Assembly (NCBI GenBank): GCA_003133645.1
Contig: PKYI01000101.1
Span: forward strand, 48,430-112,429
DNA from: Acidobacteriota bacterium
GTDB taxonomy: Bacteria > Acidobacteriota > Thermoanaerobaculia > Thermoanaerobaculales > Thermoanaerobaculaceae
Direction: 5' to 3'
Length of the DNA: 64,000 nucleotides
Below, one piece after another: positions 22,600 to 31,716 of the stretch. A program made the translations under genes and the position numbers. The notes under the pieces were generated by a model that worked only from the letters and a program-made list of their open reading frames with translations, did not search any database and was not told where the DNA came from. Each line of letters begins with the position of its first letter. Positions within the stretch are counted from its first letter, which is position 1.

Positions 22600-24678
22600 G
22601 TGACCGAGGGAGACCGTGCCGCCGCAGTCGTGCGCCTGTTCAGCGATGTGGAAGCGTTGCGACGGGCGTTGCGCCTGTACCCGCCGTCACACCCCTCGCT
22701 GCAGCCCGCCCGGGCCAGGTTGCGCGAGCGGGCGCTCACCCTTGCGGAGCCCGGCGAGGTCGCGACCGCCTCGTTCGGGCCGGATCGCCTGTTCTGGGCC
22801 GGCGAAGAAGTCGCCATGCCGGCGACGGTTCCTGCCGCGCGCCTGGTCCGCACGCTCTTCCATCTCGGCCTCGCGGCGATTCACCTCTCCTTTCCGGAGG
22901 CCGCCGACGGCGTCGTCGAGCTCGCCGACCGCCTCGCCGCGCTCAACGATCCCCCGGGAGAGGCGGACCGCGTCAGGCTGCTCGGCGGGGCCGCGCCTGC
23001 CGGCGTCGAGTTCGTACCGATCGACCTCTCGGGCGTGCAGCTCCTCGATTCCGACCACGTGCGCGACGAGAGGGGTTCGCGTCCGGTCTGGGCGGAACTC
23101 GCCCGCCGCCTGGCTCGTGATGGCGCGTTCGCCGCCGTCGGCAAGATCCATCAGGGCGAGTTGAAGCCGGGCACGGTCGCGGACCTGCTGACGGCGGCCT
23201 CCGACCCCGAGACGCTGTTCGACCACCTCTTCATCCAGCTTGCCGAAATCGCCCGCGCCCCCGCCCTGGACCGACGGCCCGCGGCGCTCGCCGAGGTGCG
23301 GGAGTTCTTCGCTGAGCTAATCAGCCTGCTCGACCACGACCGCCGGAGGCTTGCGGTCGTGACCGGCCTCCGCCACCTGCCGCTTGCCAACCCCGACGAC
23401 CCCTGGGTGGCGGGTGAGCTCCTGCTCGACGCCATCGAGCGCATGCTGCTGGAGAACCTCCCGGTGCCGGAGGTGGTGCAAAGGGTCCTCCATCGCATGG
23501 CGGCGCCTCTCTCCGATCAACCAGCGGGCGTACCGGGGGATCTGGCCGGCCGCGCGCGGCATCTCCTCGCCCGACTCCCGGTCAGCTCCCCGGACACCCG
23601 GGACGAGGAGGAGGTGCGGCCGGGCGTGGACTGGAGAGGCTCCGCGCACGCGCAGGAACTCGTCGCGGAACTCGGCGACGAGCGGCTGCGCCTGCACCTC
23701 ATCCGCCTGCTCCAGGAAACGATCATGCTCTGGCCCGACTCCCCGATCGCGGAAAGCTCCGCAATCAGGCTTGCCGAGGAGTTCGCCACCGCCCTTGACG
23801 TCGGCGACCTCGAGACTGCCGTCCGCCTCGCCCCGCTCCTGGGGGCCATCCGCAGCGCCAAGGCTCATCAGGCGATCAGGGAGAACGGTGTGCCGGCCGC
23901 GGTGCGGGCGTTCAAGACACTCGAGAAGAGCCACCACCCGGACCTCACGGCGCTCCTCATCGCCCTCGGCGAGCCGGCGCTACCGGCGGTCCTGGAGGCG
24001 CTCGGGGAGGAAGACAGCCTCGCCGTCAGGAAGCGCCTCCTGGAGGTCGTCGCCCGTCAGGGACGCCGCGCGCTCCCATACGTCCAGCCGATGCTCGACG
24101 ATCCGCGCTGGTACGTCGTTCGCAACGCGGTGTTCCTTCTCCGCCGGCTCGGCGGGCCGGATGTGTCGGCCCTGCTCAAGTCCCGGATTGAGGGTGCGCC
24201 GCCAAAGGTGGTGCGCGAGATCCTCAAGGCGCTGGTCGAGCTCCAGGATCCGGATTGGTTCAAACTGCTCCTGCAGACCATCGACTCGGCCGACGACGAG
24301 AGACGGCGGGTGGGCATCGACGTCGCCTCCCGGATCCGCCACCCCGACGTGGTCGGCGCCCTCGTGCGCCGCCTGCGGGAGAACATAGGCAACCGCCTAC
24401 GCGAGCCGGCGAGCCTTGATCTCATCCGTGCCCTTGGCCGGCTGCGCGACCCGGCGGCGCTCGATATCCTGCGCGAGATCCTGACCTTGAAGCAGTGGCG
24501 CTACCCGTTCCCGCTGACCGAGCCCCGACGCGAGGCGGCGGCGTCGATCGCGCGCCTCGAGGGTGCGGAGGCCAGCCGGCTTGCCGCCGCCCTCGCGCGC
24601 GGCCGCGACGGCGACGTCGCCGAGGCGGCGCGCGGGGCGCTGCGTGCCCAGCCGGAGGAGAAGGAGGACGAGGAGTGA
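22600..24678 (+). CDS. HEAT-repeat protein of unknown function
   Basis: 692-residue, mostly helical, soluble protein. The N-terminal ~330 residues match no family I recognise (SDVEALRRALRLYPPSHPSL at the start). The C-terminal ~250 residues are HEAT-like repeats: ALGEPALPAVLEALGEEDS, LPYVQPMLDDPRWYVVRNAV, GGPDVSALLKSRIEG and RHPDVVGALVRRLREN, with the typical Pro-Asp turn between helices. The tail ends in acidic residues (EEKEDEE). The start is the GTG at 22600, 13 bp after radA. Its stop overlaps the next gene (GTGA), and both N-termini speak of a 'YPPSHP' or 'YGATHP' stretch after an LF/LGD helix, so the two probably work together, perhaps as a scaffold and its signalling partner. Confidence 0.75.
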   Translation: MTEGDRAAAVVRLFSDVEALRRALRLYPPSHPSLQPARARLRERALTLAEPGEVATASFGPDRLFWAGEEVAMPATVPAARLVRTLFHLGLAAIHLSFPEAADGVVELADRLAALNDPPGEADRVRLLGGAAPAGVEFVPIDLSGVQLLDSDHVRDERGSRPVWAELARRLARDGAFAAVGKIHQGELKPGTVADLLTAASDPETLFDHLFIQLAEIARAPALDRRPAALAEVREFFAELISLLDHDRRRLAVVTGLRHLPLANPDDPWVAGELLLDAIERMLLENLPVPEVVQRVLHRMAAPLSDQPAGVPGDLAGRARHLLARLPVSSPDTRDEEEVRPGVDWRGSAHAQELVAELGDERLRLHLIRLLQETIMLWPDSPIAESSAIRLAEEFATALDVGDLETAVRLAPLLGAIRSAKAHQAIRENGVPAAVRAFKTLEKSHHPDLTALLIALGEPALPAVLEALGEEDSLAVRKRLLEVVARQGRRALPYVQPMLDDPRWYVVRNAVFLLRRLGGPDVSALLKSRIEGAPPKVVREILKALVELQDPDWFKLLLQTIDSADDERRRVGIDVASRIRHPDVVGALVRRLRENIGNRLREPASLDLIRALGRLRDPAALDILREILTLKQWRYPFPLTEPRREAAASIARLEGAEASRLAAALARGRDGDVAEAARGALRAQPEEKEDEE

Positions 24679-25841
24679 GCGCGCGTACCGAGTGGGAGTT
24701 GCAGGTCGACCGCGTCCTCGGCGATCTCGCCGGCGGCGCCACGGCTGTCGGCCTGTACGGCGCCACGCACCCCCGGGCAGCCGAGGCCGTACAGCGGATC
24801 TCCCTGCAGCTCGCCAAGCTCCTTGCCACCGAGCCTGAACTCGCATTCGTCCTCCTCGGCGAGGAGTTGTTCGTGCAGGGGCGTCCGTTCACCCGCGTCT
24901 CCCGGCACTCCGGATCGCTCATCCGCCGGTTCCGCCGCCGGGAGATCGAGCACGCCACGATCCGCGCCGGCGTGTCCCAGGAGGAGATTCACGGCTTTCT
25001 GGAGGACCTGGCGCGGACGGACGAGGCGGCCGTGCAGTCCCGGCCCCACATTCAGGTCGGGCGGGTCGAGCTCTCCGACCGCGAGCTGGGGGGCCCGGAC
25101 GCCTCGGCCGGCGGCGCGCAGGGGCGCAAGCTGGCGACGGTCCGCGACCGCGTCGCTCTCATCCATGACGATTTCGCCCAGTTGGTGGCCGGGAACGGCG
25201 TGGCCGTCGGCGACCTCGGCCGCGTGGCTCGCGCCATCCTGGACGGGCTCGAGGCCGACCCCGACCCGCTTCGTCAGTTCGCCCCCTGGGAAGGCGAGGA
25301 GCGCTGGCCAGCCGTCCACGCTCACAACGTCGCCGTCCTGAGCATGGGCCTCGCGCGCCTTGCCGGGGCGGCCGCCAGCCCTTGCGCCGACCTCGGCTTC
25401 GCGGCTCTTGTGCATGATGTCGGCAAGCTCTTCCTCCCGCCGGAGGTCTTGAGCCGGGAGCTCGCCCTCGCCGGCGACGAACTCGAGTTCATGCTCGACC
25501 ACTCGAAGATCGGCCTTGAAGTCTTGCTTGAGAACGCCCAGGTCCCGCCTCTCGCTCTTGTCGTGACGTTCGAGCACCACCTCAACTACAACGGCACCGG
25601 AACGCCGCGGCTCTCCCGGCCGCGACGGCCCCACCCGGCCGCCAGGGTCGTCACCGTCGCCGACGCGTTCGTGTGCCTGTTCACCGCGCGGGGGGGCAGG
25701 GGCCTCCTCACGCGCGAGGGGACGATCGCCTGGATCACAGAACACGCCGGCACGGCGCTCGACCCCGATTGGGCCGGCGGCCTGGAACAGGTGCTGGAGC
25801 ATCCCGCTGACGGCCGGCCCGTGGCTCAGCCGCCGGGGTAG
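24675..25841 (+). CDS. HD-GYP-like domain protein with degenerate GYP motif
   Basis: 388-residue protein. Residues ~215-370 carry an HD domain: HAHNVAVLSMGLARLAG, ALVHDVGKLFLPPEVL and DHSKIGLEVLL. The second signature of HD-GYP phosphodiesterases, HHExxDGxGYP, here reads HHLNYNGTGTP, so Glu, Asp and Tyr are replaced. ARVVTVADAFVCLFTARGG then matches the usual RIVxVADxFDAL region. Cyclic-di-GMP hydrolysis is therefore doubtful. The N-terminal ~200 residues resemble no family I know but start like the HEAT protein. GTG at 24675 overlaps the previous stop (GTGA) and follows AGGAGGACGAGGA. Confidence 0.8.
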   Translation: MSARTEWELQVDRVLGDLAGGATAVGLYGATHPRAAEAVQRISLQLAKLLATEPELAFVLLGEELFVQGRPFTRVSRHSGSLIRRFRRREIEHATIRAGVSQEEIHGFLEDLARTDEAAVQSRPHIQVGRVELSDRELGGPDASAGGAQGRKLATVRDRVALIHDDFAQLVAGNGVAVGDLGRVARAILDGLEADPDPLRQFAPWEGEERWPAVHAHNVAVLSMGLARLAGAAASPCADLGFAALVHDVGKLFLPPEVLSRELALAGDELEFMLDHSKIGLEVLLENAQVPPLALVVTFEHHLNYNGTGTPRLSRPRRPHPAARVVTVADAFVCLFTARGGRGLLTREGTIAWITEHAGTALDPDWAGGLEQVLEHPADGRPVAQPPG

Positions 25842-25881
25842 CAGACGGAAATCGTCCGCACCTCGACGGCGTCACGGTCCC

Positions 25882-27006
25882 CTACGCATCCGCCGGGGGC
25901 GGGGTCGCGAGCCGCTGGTACGCCTGCCACGCCGGTCCCCTCCCCTGCGCAAGCACCTTGAGGTCGGTCCCCATGCCGGTGGGCAGCAGCAGGCGCTTGA
26001 CCTCTCCGAGCGCGCCCCACTCCGTCGGGGAGAGCGGCTCACCACTCGCGACCCGGGAGGGGAGGAGCGACAGGGCGCCGTGGATCGTCAGGAACGACCC
26101 CAGCGGCCGCAGCACGCCGCGCTCCCAGCCGGCGTCGGCGGCTCCGCGCTCGAGGTCGTCGAAGTTCACGTGCGCCGTGATGTCGACCTCGCCAGGGTCG
26201 GCCAGCACGTCCTCGACGAGGGCGTGGCCGCGGTAGCCCACCAGGGAACCGCCGCGGCGCGCCCGCGGGTCGTACAGACGGCGCCCGGGATGGCCGTAGT
26301 CGAGCACAAGCGCCACGCCGCCGTGGCCGCACCAGCGCAGATTGCCGGCGTGGAGAGCGCGCGCGGCCGGGCGGATCTCGGCCACCTGACCCTCGGCGAG
26401 CGAGAGGCCGCAGTCGCCGAGGTAGGCCATGATCTCCGGCGCGCTGGGCTCGCCCAGCCTCCACTGCAACCTCCCGTGTTCGTCGGCTTCAACGAAGAAC
26501 TCCGCGAGCGCCCCGTCCTGCACCGTGATCCTGTGCACAGGAAGCGCGTCGTACAGCTCCGACGCGAACAGCAGCACGGGGCCCTCCGGCCAGCGGGCCT
26601 CGGCCAGGCTCGCCACCGCCTCCACGCCCTGGCAGCGCCCAGCCGTCCGCGCGCGCGCCCACGCCCCTGCCTCCGTCACGATCACCCGCCGGACCGACGC
26701 CGCCCGCCGTTCCCCGAGTTGCTCGAGGAACTCAGACAGGAACAACCCTTCGCCCCCGCCGAGCTCAACGAAGGTGACGGGCTCGCCGAGCTCCGTCGCG
26801 AGCTGCTGCACGAGGTTGCCGATGGTGCGGGCAAAAACCGGCGAGGCGGTCGGGGCGGTGAGGAAGTCGCCGCAGCGCCCGGCCGGACCCGGGCCGCTCC
26901 GTGGCCTGGTGTAGTAGCCCGCCTCGGGGTGGTAGAGCGCCAGCTCCATGAACCGGGCGAAGCTCACCCGCCCCCGCCGCTGCACCTCCGCCACGATCAC
27001 GTTCAT
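25882..27006 (-). CDS. MidA/NDUFAF7-family SAM-dependent protein methyltransferase
   Basis: 374-residue member of the MidA family (DUF185); the eukaryotic homologue NDUFAF7 methylates an arginine of complex I subunit NDUFS2. Marks: VSFARFMELALYHPEAGYY near the N-terminus, TAPTASPVFARTIGN, the SAM loop FVELGGGEGLFLSEFLEQL, FASELYDALPVHR and VLDYGHPGRRLYDPRARRGG. ATG at 27006 begins exactly where the family homology starts and lies 7 bases after a TAGTCT box. A GTG at 27039 overlaps the decarboxylase stop (GTGA) and would add 11 residues; it is possible if the gene is translated from the upstream mRNA. Last gene of the long minus-strand run. Confidence 0.88.
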   Translation of the reverse strand: MNVIVAEVQRRGRVSFARFMELALYHPEAGYYTRPRSGPGPAGRCGDFLTAPTASPVFARTIGNLVQQLATELGEPVTFVELGGGEGLFLSEFLEQLGERRAASVRRVIVTEAGAWARARTAGRCQGVEAVASLAEARWPEGPVLLFASELYDALPVHRITVQDGALAEFFVEADEHGRLQWRLGEPSAPEIMAYLGDCGLSLAEGQVAEIRPAARALHAGNLRWCGHGGVALVLDYGHPGRRLYDPRARRGGSLVGYRGHALVEDVLADPGEVDITAHVNFDDLERGAADAGWERGVLRPLGSFLTIHGALSLLPSRVASGEPLSPTEWGALGEVKRLLLPTGMGTDLKVLAQGRGPAWQAYQRLATPPPADA

Positions 27007-27013
27007 GAGATCA

Positions 27014-27019
27014 AGACTA
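27014..27019 (-). promoter_or_regulatory. -10 box TAGTCT before midA
   Basis: On the minus strand TAGTCT ends 7 bases before the ATG at 27006, with no Shine-Dalgarno sequence. It would allow leaderless transcription of midA on its own, in addition to read-through from the decarboxylase gene. Confidence 0.5.
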
Positions 27020-27035
27020 GCACCGGGGGGTCGCC

Positions 27036-28502
27036 TCACTCCCGCTCACGCGGCGCACCTCGCTGTTCGAGGTCGGCGGCCTCGGCCTCGATCATCCGCC
27101 ACGCCTCGGCGACGTGCCGTTCGTCCGTGTTGGTCTGGCCGACGCACAGGCGCAGGACGAAGCGCCCGCCGAGCGTCGTGTGCGTCAGGTACAGCCGGCC
27201 GGACGCGTTGAGCCGTTCGAGCAGCTCGCGGTTGAACGCGTCGCCGGCGGTGTGCCGGAAGCAGACCAGGTTGAGCGGCGGGCGCACCGCGAGCTCGAAC
27301 CTTGGCGACGCCTCGACCCAGCGCGCGAACGCCTGCGCCAACTCGACGTGGCGGCGGACGTGGTGCTGCAGGCCGGCGATGCCGTAGTGCCTGATCACGA
27401 ACCAGAGCTTGAGGGAGCGGAAACGCCGCCCGAGCGGGACCTGCCAGTCGCGGTAGTCGATGACGGCGCCGGACTCGGTCGCCCGGTTCTTCAGGTACTC
27501 GGGGAGGATCGAGAGCGCCCTCACCAGCGCCGCGCGGTCGGCGACCCAAAAACAGTCGCAGTCGAAGTTGGTGAACATCCACTTGTGCGGGTTGAAGCAG
27601 TAACTGTCGGCAAGCTCGAGTCCAGCCTGGAGGTGGCGGAACTCCGGGCAGACTGCGGCGGTGCCGGCCATTGCGCCGTCCACGTGCAGCCACACCCCCT
27701 CGGCACGGCAGATGCGCCCGATCTCGGGCAGTGGGTCCACGGCGTTCGACGAGGTCGTCCCGACGGTCGCTGCGGCGAAGCAGGGCACCAATCCGGCCGC
27801 CCGGTCACGGGTGATCGCTTCGGCGAGGGCCTCTGGGCGCATCGCGAACGCCTCATCGACGTCCACCAGCCGCAGATTGGCCCGGCCGATCCCGGCGATC
27901 TTGACGGCCTTCTCGATCGACGAGTGGGCCTGCGACGAGGCGTAGGCGACGAGACGCCCGTCACACCCGCTCTCGTTGCTGCGCAAGCCGGTGGCGCGCT
28001 CGCGCGCCGCCAGCAGCGCGCACAGCGCCGCGCTCGACGCGGAGTCCTCGATCACCCCGCCGCCGGCCGCCGACGACTTGAACGCCGGCGGCAACCCGAG
28101 CATGTCGACCAGCCAGTCCAACACGTGCGTCTCGAGCTCGGTGCACGCCGGGCTCGTCGCCCACAGCATCCCCTGCACGCCCAGCCCGGCGGCAAGCAGT
28201 TCGCCCAGGATCGCCGCCCCCGAGGCGTTCGCCGGGAAGAACGCGAAGAAGTTCGGCGACTGCCAGTGGGTGATGCCCGGCACGATCACCGAGTCCACGT
28301 CGCGCAGCACCGCCGCGAACGGCTCTGGGTCCCGGGGCGGATCCGCCGGCAGGGCGGCCCGGATCGCCCCCGGCTCGACGCGCGACAGCACCGGCAGGGA
28401 TTCGATGCGCTCGTAGTAGTCGGCGATCCAATCCACGACCTCGCGGCCGTGTTTCCTGAACTGGTCCGGGGTCATGTGAAAACTCGTCCGCTGATCGCTC
28501 AT
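27036..28502 (-). CDS. Aromatic-L-amino-acid decarboxylase family (PLP group II)
   Basis: 488-residue PLP enzyme of the DDC family, which decarboxylates tryptophan, tyrosine, phenylalanine or DOPA to the amine. The PLP lysine is K307 in NPHKWMF. The PLP-ring Asp is D275 in HVDGAMAG, and H193 in SQAHSS stacks on the cofactor. HWQSPNFFAFFPANAS and TSPACTELE are family hallmarks. Length (~480) matches the animal and plant enzymes. The ATG at 28502 follows GGGAGGGAGC. Substrate choice cannot be decided from sequence. No amine exporter or monoamine oxidase is adjacent. It overlaps midA and lies 98 bp downstream of nadA. Confidence 0.9.
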   Translation of the reverse strand: MSDQRTSFHMTPDQFRKHGREVVDWIADYYERIESLPVLSRVEPGAIRAALPADPPRDPEPFAAVLRDVDSVIVPGITHWQSPNFFAFFPANASGAAILGELLAAGLGVQGMLWATSPACTELETHVLDWLVDMLGLPPAFKSSAAGGGVIEDSASSAALCALLAARERATGLRSNESGCDGRLVAYASSQAHSSIEKAVKIAGIGRANLRLVDVDEAFAMRPEALAEAITRDRAAGLVPCFAAATVGTTSSNAVDPLPEIGRICRAEGVWLHVDGAMAGTAAVCPEFRHLQAGLELADSYCFNPHKWMFTNFDCDCFWVADRAALVRALSILPEYLKNRATESGAVIDYRDWQVPLGRRFRSLKLWFVIRHYGIAGLQHHVRRHVELAQAFARWVEASPRFELAVRPPLNLVCFRHTAGDAFNRELLERLNASGRLYLTHTTLGGRFVLRLCVGQTNTDERHVAEAWRMIEAEAADLEQRGAPRERE

Positions 28503-28600
28503 GCTCCCTCCCGCTCGGACAGGGTCCGGCTCACCGCCCCGGAGCCTACGCTACCACTCCCGGCAGCAGGCGCGGACAAGGGGCGCCGAGCCGGTCGGCT

Positions 28601-29581
28601 TCAGGGTGATGGCGCGGCGGCCATCTTGAGCATGCGCTCGAGGGGTTTGAGGGCGGCGAGGCGGAGGTCCTCGGGCAGCTCAAGCAGCGGGACGCCGTCT
28701 CGCAAGCAGGCGTGGAGGTTGGCGAGCGTGTTGCGCCGCATGTAGGGGCACACGTTGCACGCGCACTCGCCGCTCCCACCCGGCACCGGGATGAAGCGCT
28801 TGCCCGGGGCGAGCTTCTCCATCTGGTGGATGATCCCCGGCTCGGTGGCGATCAAGAACTCGGGCGCGGGGTTTTGCTGTACGTAGCGCAGGATCGAGGA
28901 GGTCGACCCGACGTGGTCGGCCAGCGCGAGGATCGTCTCGGGGCACTCGGGGTGCGCCGCGACGAGTGCGCCCGGGTGCTCGACCTTCAGTTCGACCAGC
29001 GCCTGGTAGGAGAACTGCTCGTGGACGACGCACGTCCCGGGCCACAACACCATCTTCCGGCCGAGCTTGCGTTCGAGGTACGCGCCGAGGTGCCGGTCCG
29101 GTGCGAACAGGATCGTCGTGTCCGCCGGGATCTGCCGCAGGATCCGCTCGGCCGACGACGAGGTCACGATCACGTCCGACAGCGCCTTCACCGCCGCCGA
29201 GCAGTTGATGTAGGTAGCCGCGAACGCGCCGGGGTGCTCGGCCCGCCAGCGCGCATACGCATCGGGGGGACACGACTCCTCGAGCGAGCACCCGGCCTCG
29301 AGGTCGGGGATCAGCACGTCGGCGGCCGGGTTCAGGATCTTCGCGACCTCCGCCATGAAGCGCACGCCGCAGAATACGATGACCTTGGCCGCGGCGCGCT
29401 CCGCCTCGCGGGCCAGCTCGAGGGAATCCCCCACGAAGTCCGCCAGGTCCTGGATCTCCGGGTCCTGGTAGTAGTGCGCCAGCAGCATCGCGCCGCGCTC
29501 GCGCTTGAGCCGGAGGATCTCCTCCACGAGCGAAGCGCCTGCAGGGGAAGTATCGCGCGCGACCAAGGGCCGGGCAGTCAT
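28601..29581 (-). CDS. nadA: Quinolinate synthase NadA
   Basis: 326-residue [4Fe-4S] enzyme that condenses iminoaspartate with dihydroxyacetone phosphate to quinolinate in de novo NAD synthesis. The three cluster cysteines are in VIFCGVRFMAE, INCSAAVKA (nearby family Cys) and CACNVCPYM. AHYYQDPEIQDLADFVGDSL and DRHLGAYLERK are strongly conserved. ATG at 29581 is preferred because a TATCTT box lies 8 bases upstream; the ORF-track ATG at 29611 adds ten residues and has GGGGAACAGCG before it, so it remains possible. No nadB or nadC is adjacent; aspartase and the LarB-like gene elsewhere in the window touch the same metabolites. Confidence 0.95.
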   Translation of the reverse strand: MTARPLVARDTSPAGASLVEEILRLKRERGAMLLAHYYQDPEIQDLADFVGDSLELAREAERAAAKVIVFCGVRFMAEVAKILNPAADVLIPDLEAGCSLEESCPPDAYARWRAEHPGAFAATYINCSAAVKALSDVIVTSSSAERILRQIPADTTILFAPDRHLGAYLERKLGRKMVLWPGTCVVHEQFSYQALVELKVEHPGALVAAHPECPETILALADHVGSTSSILRYVQQNPAPEFLIATEPGIIHQMEKLAPGKRFIPVPGGSGECACNVCPYMRRNTLANLHACLRDGVPLLELPEDLRLAALKPLERMLKMAAAPSP

Positions 29582-29589
29582 CTCCTTCC

Positions 29590-29595
29590 AAGATA
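29590..29595 (-). promoter_or_regulatory. Possible -10 box TATCTT before nadA
   Basis: TATCTT ends 8 bases before the ATG at 29581; the bases between are GGAAGGAG, which touches the ATG and is too close to act as a normal ribosome site. This is the least certain member of the leaderless group, since a longer start exists at 29611. Confidence 0.35.
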
Positions 29596-29635
29596 ACGTC
29601 GGACGGCGCATCGCTGTTCCCCGGCTCGTCCCCGG

Positions 29636-30940
29636 CTAGCGCCGGCCCACCATCGCCTCGACCGCCGCCGCGTCCCGCGGCAGCGCGCCCGAGAGGTTCT
29701 CGGCGCCGCCCTCGGTGATCAGGTAGTCGTCCTCGACGCGAATGCCGACACCCTCGGCCGGCAGGTAGACCCCGGGCTCGACGGTCACCACCATCCCGGG
29801 TTCCAGGACGGGCCCCTCGCCGCCCGCGTCGTGCGCCTCCAGGCCGAGGAAGTGGCCGAGTCCGTGGATGAAGAAGTTGCCGAGCGTCCGCCCGCCGTCG
29901 CCGGTCACGCCGCTCCCCTCGAACGCGGCGAACGCCGCCTTGCGAGCGGCGGCGATCGTCGAGCCCGGCTTCAGCGTCGCGGATGCCGCGTCGTACGCGG
30001 CCAGCACCGCGCCATAGAGCTGCCGTTGCCGCAGGGTGAACGCGCCGCTGACCGGGAACGTGCGCGTGAGGTCGCCGCAGTAGTACCCGTGGCGGGCGCC
30101 GATGTCCACGACCACGAGCTCGCCTTCCGCCAGCACGCCGAGGTTCGCGTCGTAGTGCAGGACGCACCCCGCCGGTCCCGAACCGACGATCGGAGGAAAC
30201 GACCAACCCTCGGCGCCGGCGGCGCGGAGCGCGGCAAACGCCGCGCCCTCCACCTCCCCCTCCGTGCGGCCCGCTCCCACCGTGGCTGCCGCCGCACGCA
30301 TCGCCGCGACCGTCGCCGCGACTGCCTTGCGCATCAGCGCCAACTCACCGGAGGACTTCCGCAGGCGCAGCTCCGCCACCACCGGCGCCAGATCGCGGAC
30401 CGTGAAGCTCGGCAGACGGTCGCGCAGGCCCTGGACCAGCCTCTGCTCCGGCGTGAGTTCGCCCGCGGCCGAGCCCGGAAGCGCCACCCAGAGCGCCCCG
30501 CCTTCCTGAAGCGCCCCGGCAACCCGATCCAGCAGCCCCGGGACGCCGCGGCGACGGGCGTCCACGACCACCTCGGACGGGTCGCGGTCGCAGACCTGGT
30601 CAAAGCCCAGTTCGCGCGCCGCCTCCTCGCCGGGGCCGAACTTCGGTCCGGTCCACGCTTCGAGCGCCGGCCGCCGCGCGGGCAGCAGCAGCATCTCGCG
30701 CTCCTTCTCGAGTAAGATCACCGCGCCGGGGAGCTCGACCCCTGTGAGGTAGAAGAAACCCGGCTCCTGCCGGAACGTCCCGACGTCCCCGTACCCGCGC
30801 GCATCCGTGGCGCCGAGCACGACCGCGACGTCTCCGGGCTCGAAGCGTGAACGCACGTTTTCTCGGCGGGTCCGGTAGAGTTCGGGCGCCTCACGTTCGG
30901 CGGCGTACTGGCCGCCGCGAAACACGCGTTCGTCGATCAT
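29636..30940 (-). CDS. pepP: Xaa-Pro aminopeptidase (M24B)
   Basis: 434-residue dimetal aminopeptidase that removes an N-terminal residue before proline. The N-terminal creatinase-like domain starts YRTRRENVRSRFEPGDVAVVLGA. The metal ligands of the pita-bread domain are all visible: VVVDIGARHGYYCGDLTRTF (two Asp), HGLGHFLGLEAHD (His), VTVEPGVYLP (Glu) and GIRVEDDYLIT (Glu). Length equals E. coli PepP (~440). The ATG at 30940 follows GGGAGGGG with 4 bases spacing, clearly better than the upstream ORF-track start. It lies 60 bp after pgsA and 54 bp before nadA in the same run. Confidence 0.95.
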   Translation of the reverse strand: MIDERVFRGGQYAAEREAPELYRTRRENVRSRFEPGDVAVVLGATDARGYGDVGTFRQEPGFFYLTGVELPGAVILLEKEREMLLLPARRPALEAWTGPKFGPGEEAARELGFDQVCDRDPSEVVVDARRRGVPGLLDRVAGALQEGGALWVALPGSAAGELTPEQRLVQGLRDRLPSFTVRDLAPVVAELRLRKSSGELALMRKAVAATVAAMRAAAATVGAGRTEGEVEGAAFAALRAAGAEGWSFPPIVGSGPAGCVLHYDANLGVLAEGELVVVDIGARHGYYCGDLTRTFPVSGAFTLRQRQLYGAVLAAYDAASATLKPGSTIAAARKAAFAAFEGSGVTGDGGRTLGNFFIHGLGHFLGLEAHDAGGEGPVLEPGMVVTVEPGVYLPAEGVGIRVEDDYLITEGGAENLSGALPRDAAAVEAMVGRR

Positions 30941-31000
30941 GCAACCCCTCCCAGGATCTTGCGGGAGCACCCCGCGGCGCCGGCCGGCCGTGGCCGCGCC

Positions 31001-31582
31001 CTAACGGCGCTCGTCATCGTGGATCGCCTCGAGCGTGAGCGCGGCGCGCCGGACGTAGTCGGCGCCCGAGATCACCGTGAACGCCATGGCGATGTAGAAG
31101 CACGCCAGCAGCGCCCTTTCGGGGACCGGCGTGACGTTCGCGATCAAGACCGCGGCAACCGTCACGATGTGGAGAAACGTGGTCCATTTCCCCCAGACGG
31201 AGGGCGGAAACTCGCGCATCCCGGCCCCCAGGTAGAGCAGAAGCGCGACGAGCACGATCAGGAAATCGCGCGAGAGCGCCATCACGGTGAGCCAGAGCGG
31301 CACGGTCACGGAGCCCGGAATCGGGAGCGTGAGCGCGACGTACGCCGCGACCAGCAGCGTCTTGTCCGCGATCGGGTCGAGATAGCTGCCGAGAAGCGAC
31401 CGCATCCCGAGCAGGCGGGCCAGCAGGCCGTCGAGCGCGTCGGAGATGCCCGCCGCGACGAAGATCCCGAGGGCGAGTCGGTGGTTGCCCTCCAGAATCG
31501 CGAGCACCAAGAACGGGGTGAGCGCGAGCCGAAGGAGGGTGATGCCGTTGGGGATCGTGAACGGCCGCAGCGCGGCCCTCAC
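31001..31582 (-). CDS. pgsA: CDP-diacylglycerol--glycerol-3-phosphate 3-phosphatidyltransferase
   Basis: 193-residue integral membrane enzyme that makes phosphatidylglycerol phosphate, the first committed step to phosphatidylglycerol and cardiolipin. FTIPNGITLLRLALTPFLV starts the family; the CDP-alcohol phosphotransferase motif is complete: SDALDGLLARLLGMRS then GSYLDPIADKTLL. Five or six membrane helices follow. The start is uncertain: GTG 31582 sits right before the homology but AGGAG touches it; GTG 31606 is another choice. A TTG at 31720 overlaps the crp stop (TTGA) and would give a 239-residue protein with a Gly/Arg/Asp-rich N-terminal tail. Confidence 0.9.
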   Translation of the reverse strand: MRAALRPFTIPNGITLLRLALTPFLVLAILEGNHRLALGIFVAAGISDALDGLLARLLGMRSLLGSYLDPIADKTLLVAAYVALTLPIPGSVTVPLWLTVMALSRDFLIVLVALLLYLGAGMREFPPSVWGKWTTFLHIVTVAAVLIANVTPVPERALLACFYIAMAFTVISGADYVRRAALTLEAIHDDERR

Positions 31583-31716
31583 CTCCTGCGCCGCCCGCTG
31601 CGCCACGGCCCCCGCCCGCACCGCCGGCCGGTCGCCACTCCTGGCGTCAGCGGCTGGCAGGCCATCGCGGTCGCCGCCAGTTCCGCCGCGGGCCCTGGGG
31701 TCGTCGCCGCGAGCGC

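Noticed and set aside
29582-29611. Longer nadA start (ATG 29611).
   Set aside because: Possible, but the ten extra residues precede the family's conserved start and the shorter start has a TATCTT box at the leaderless distance; noted as an alternative in the feature.
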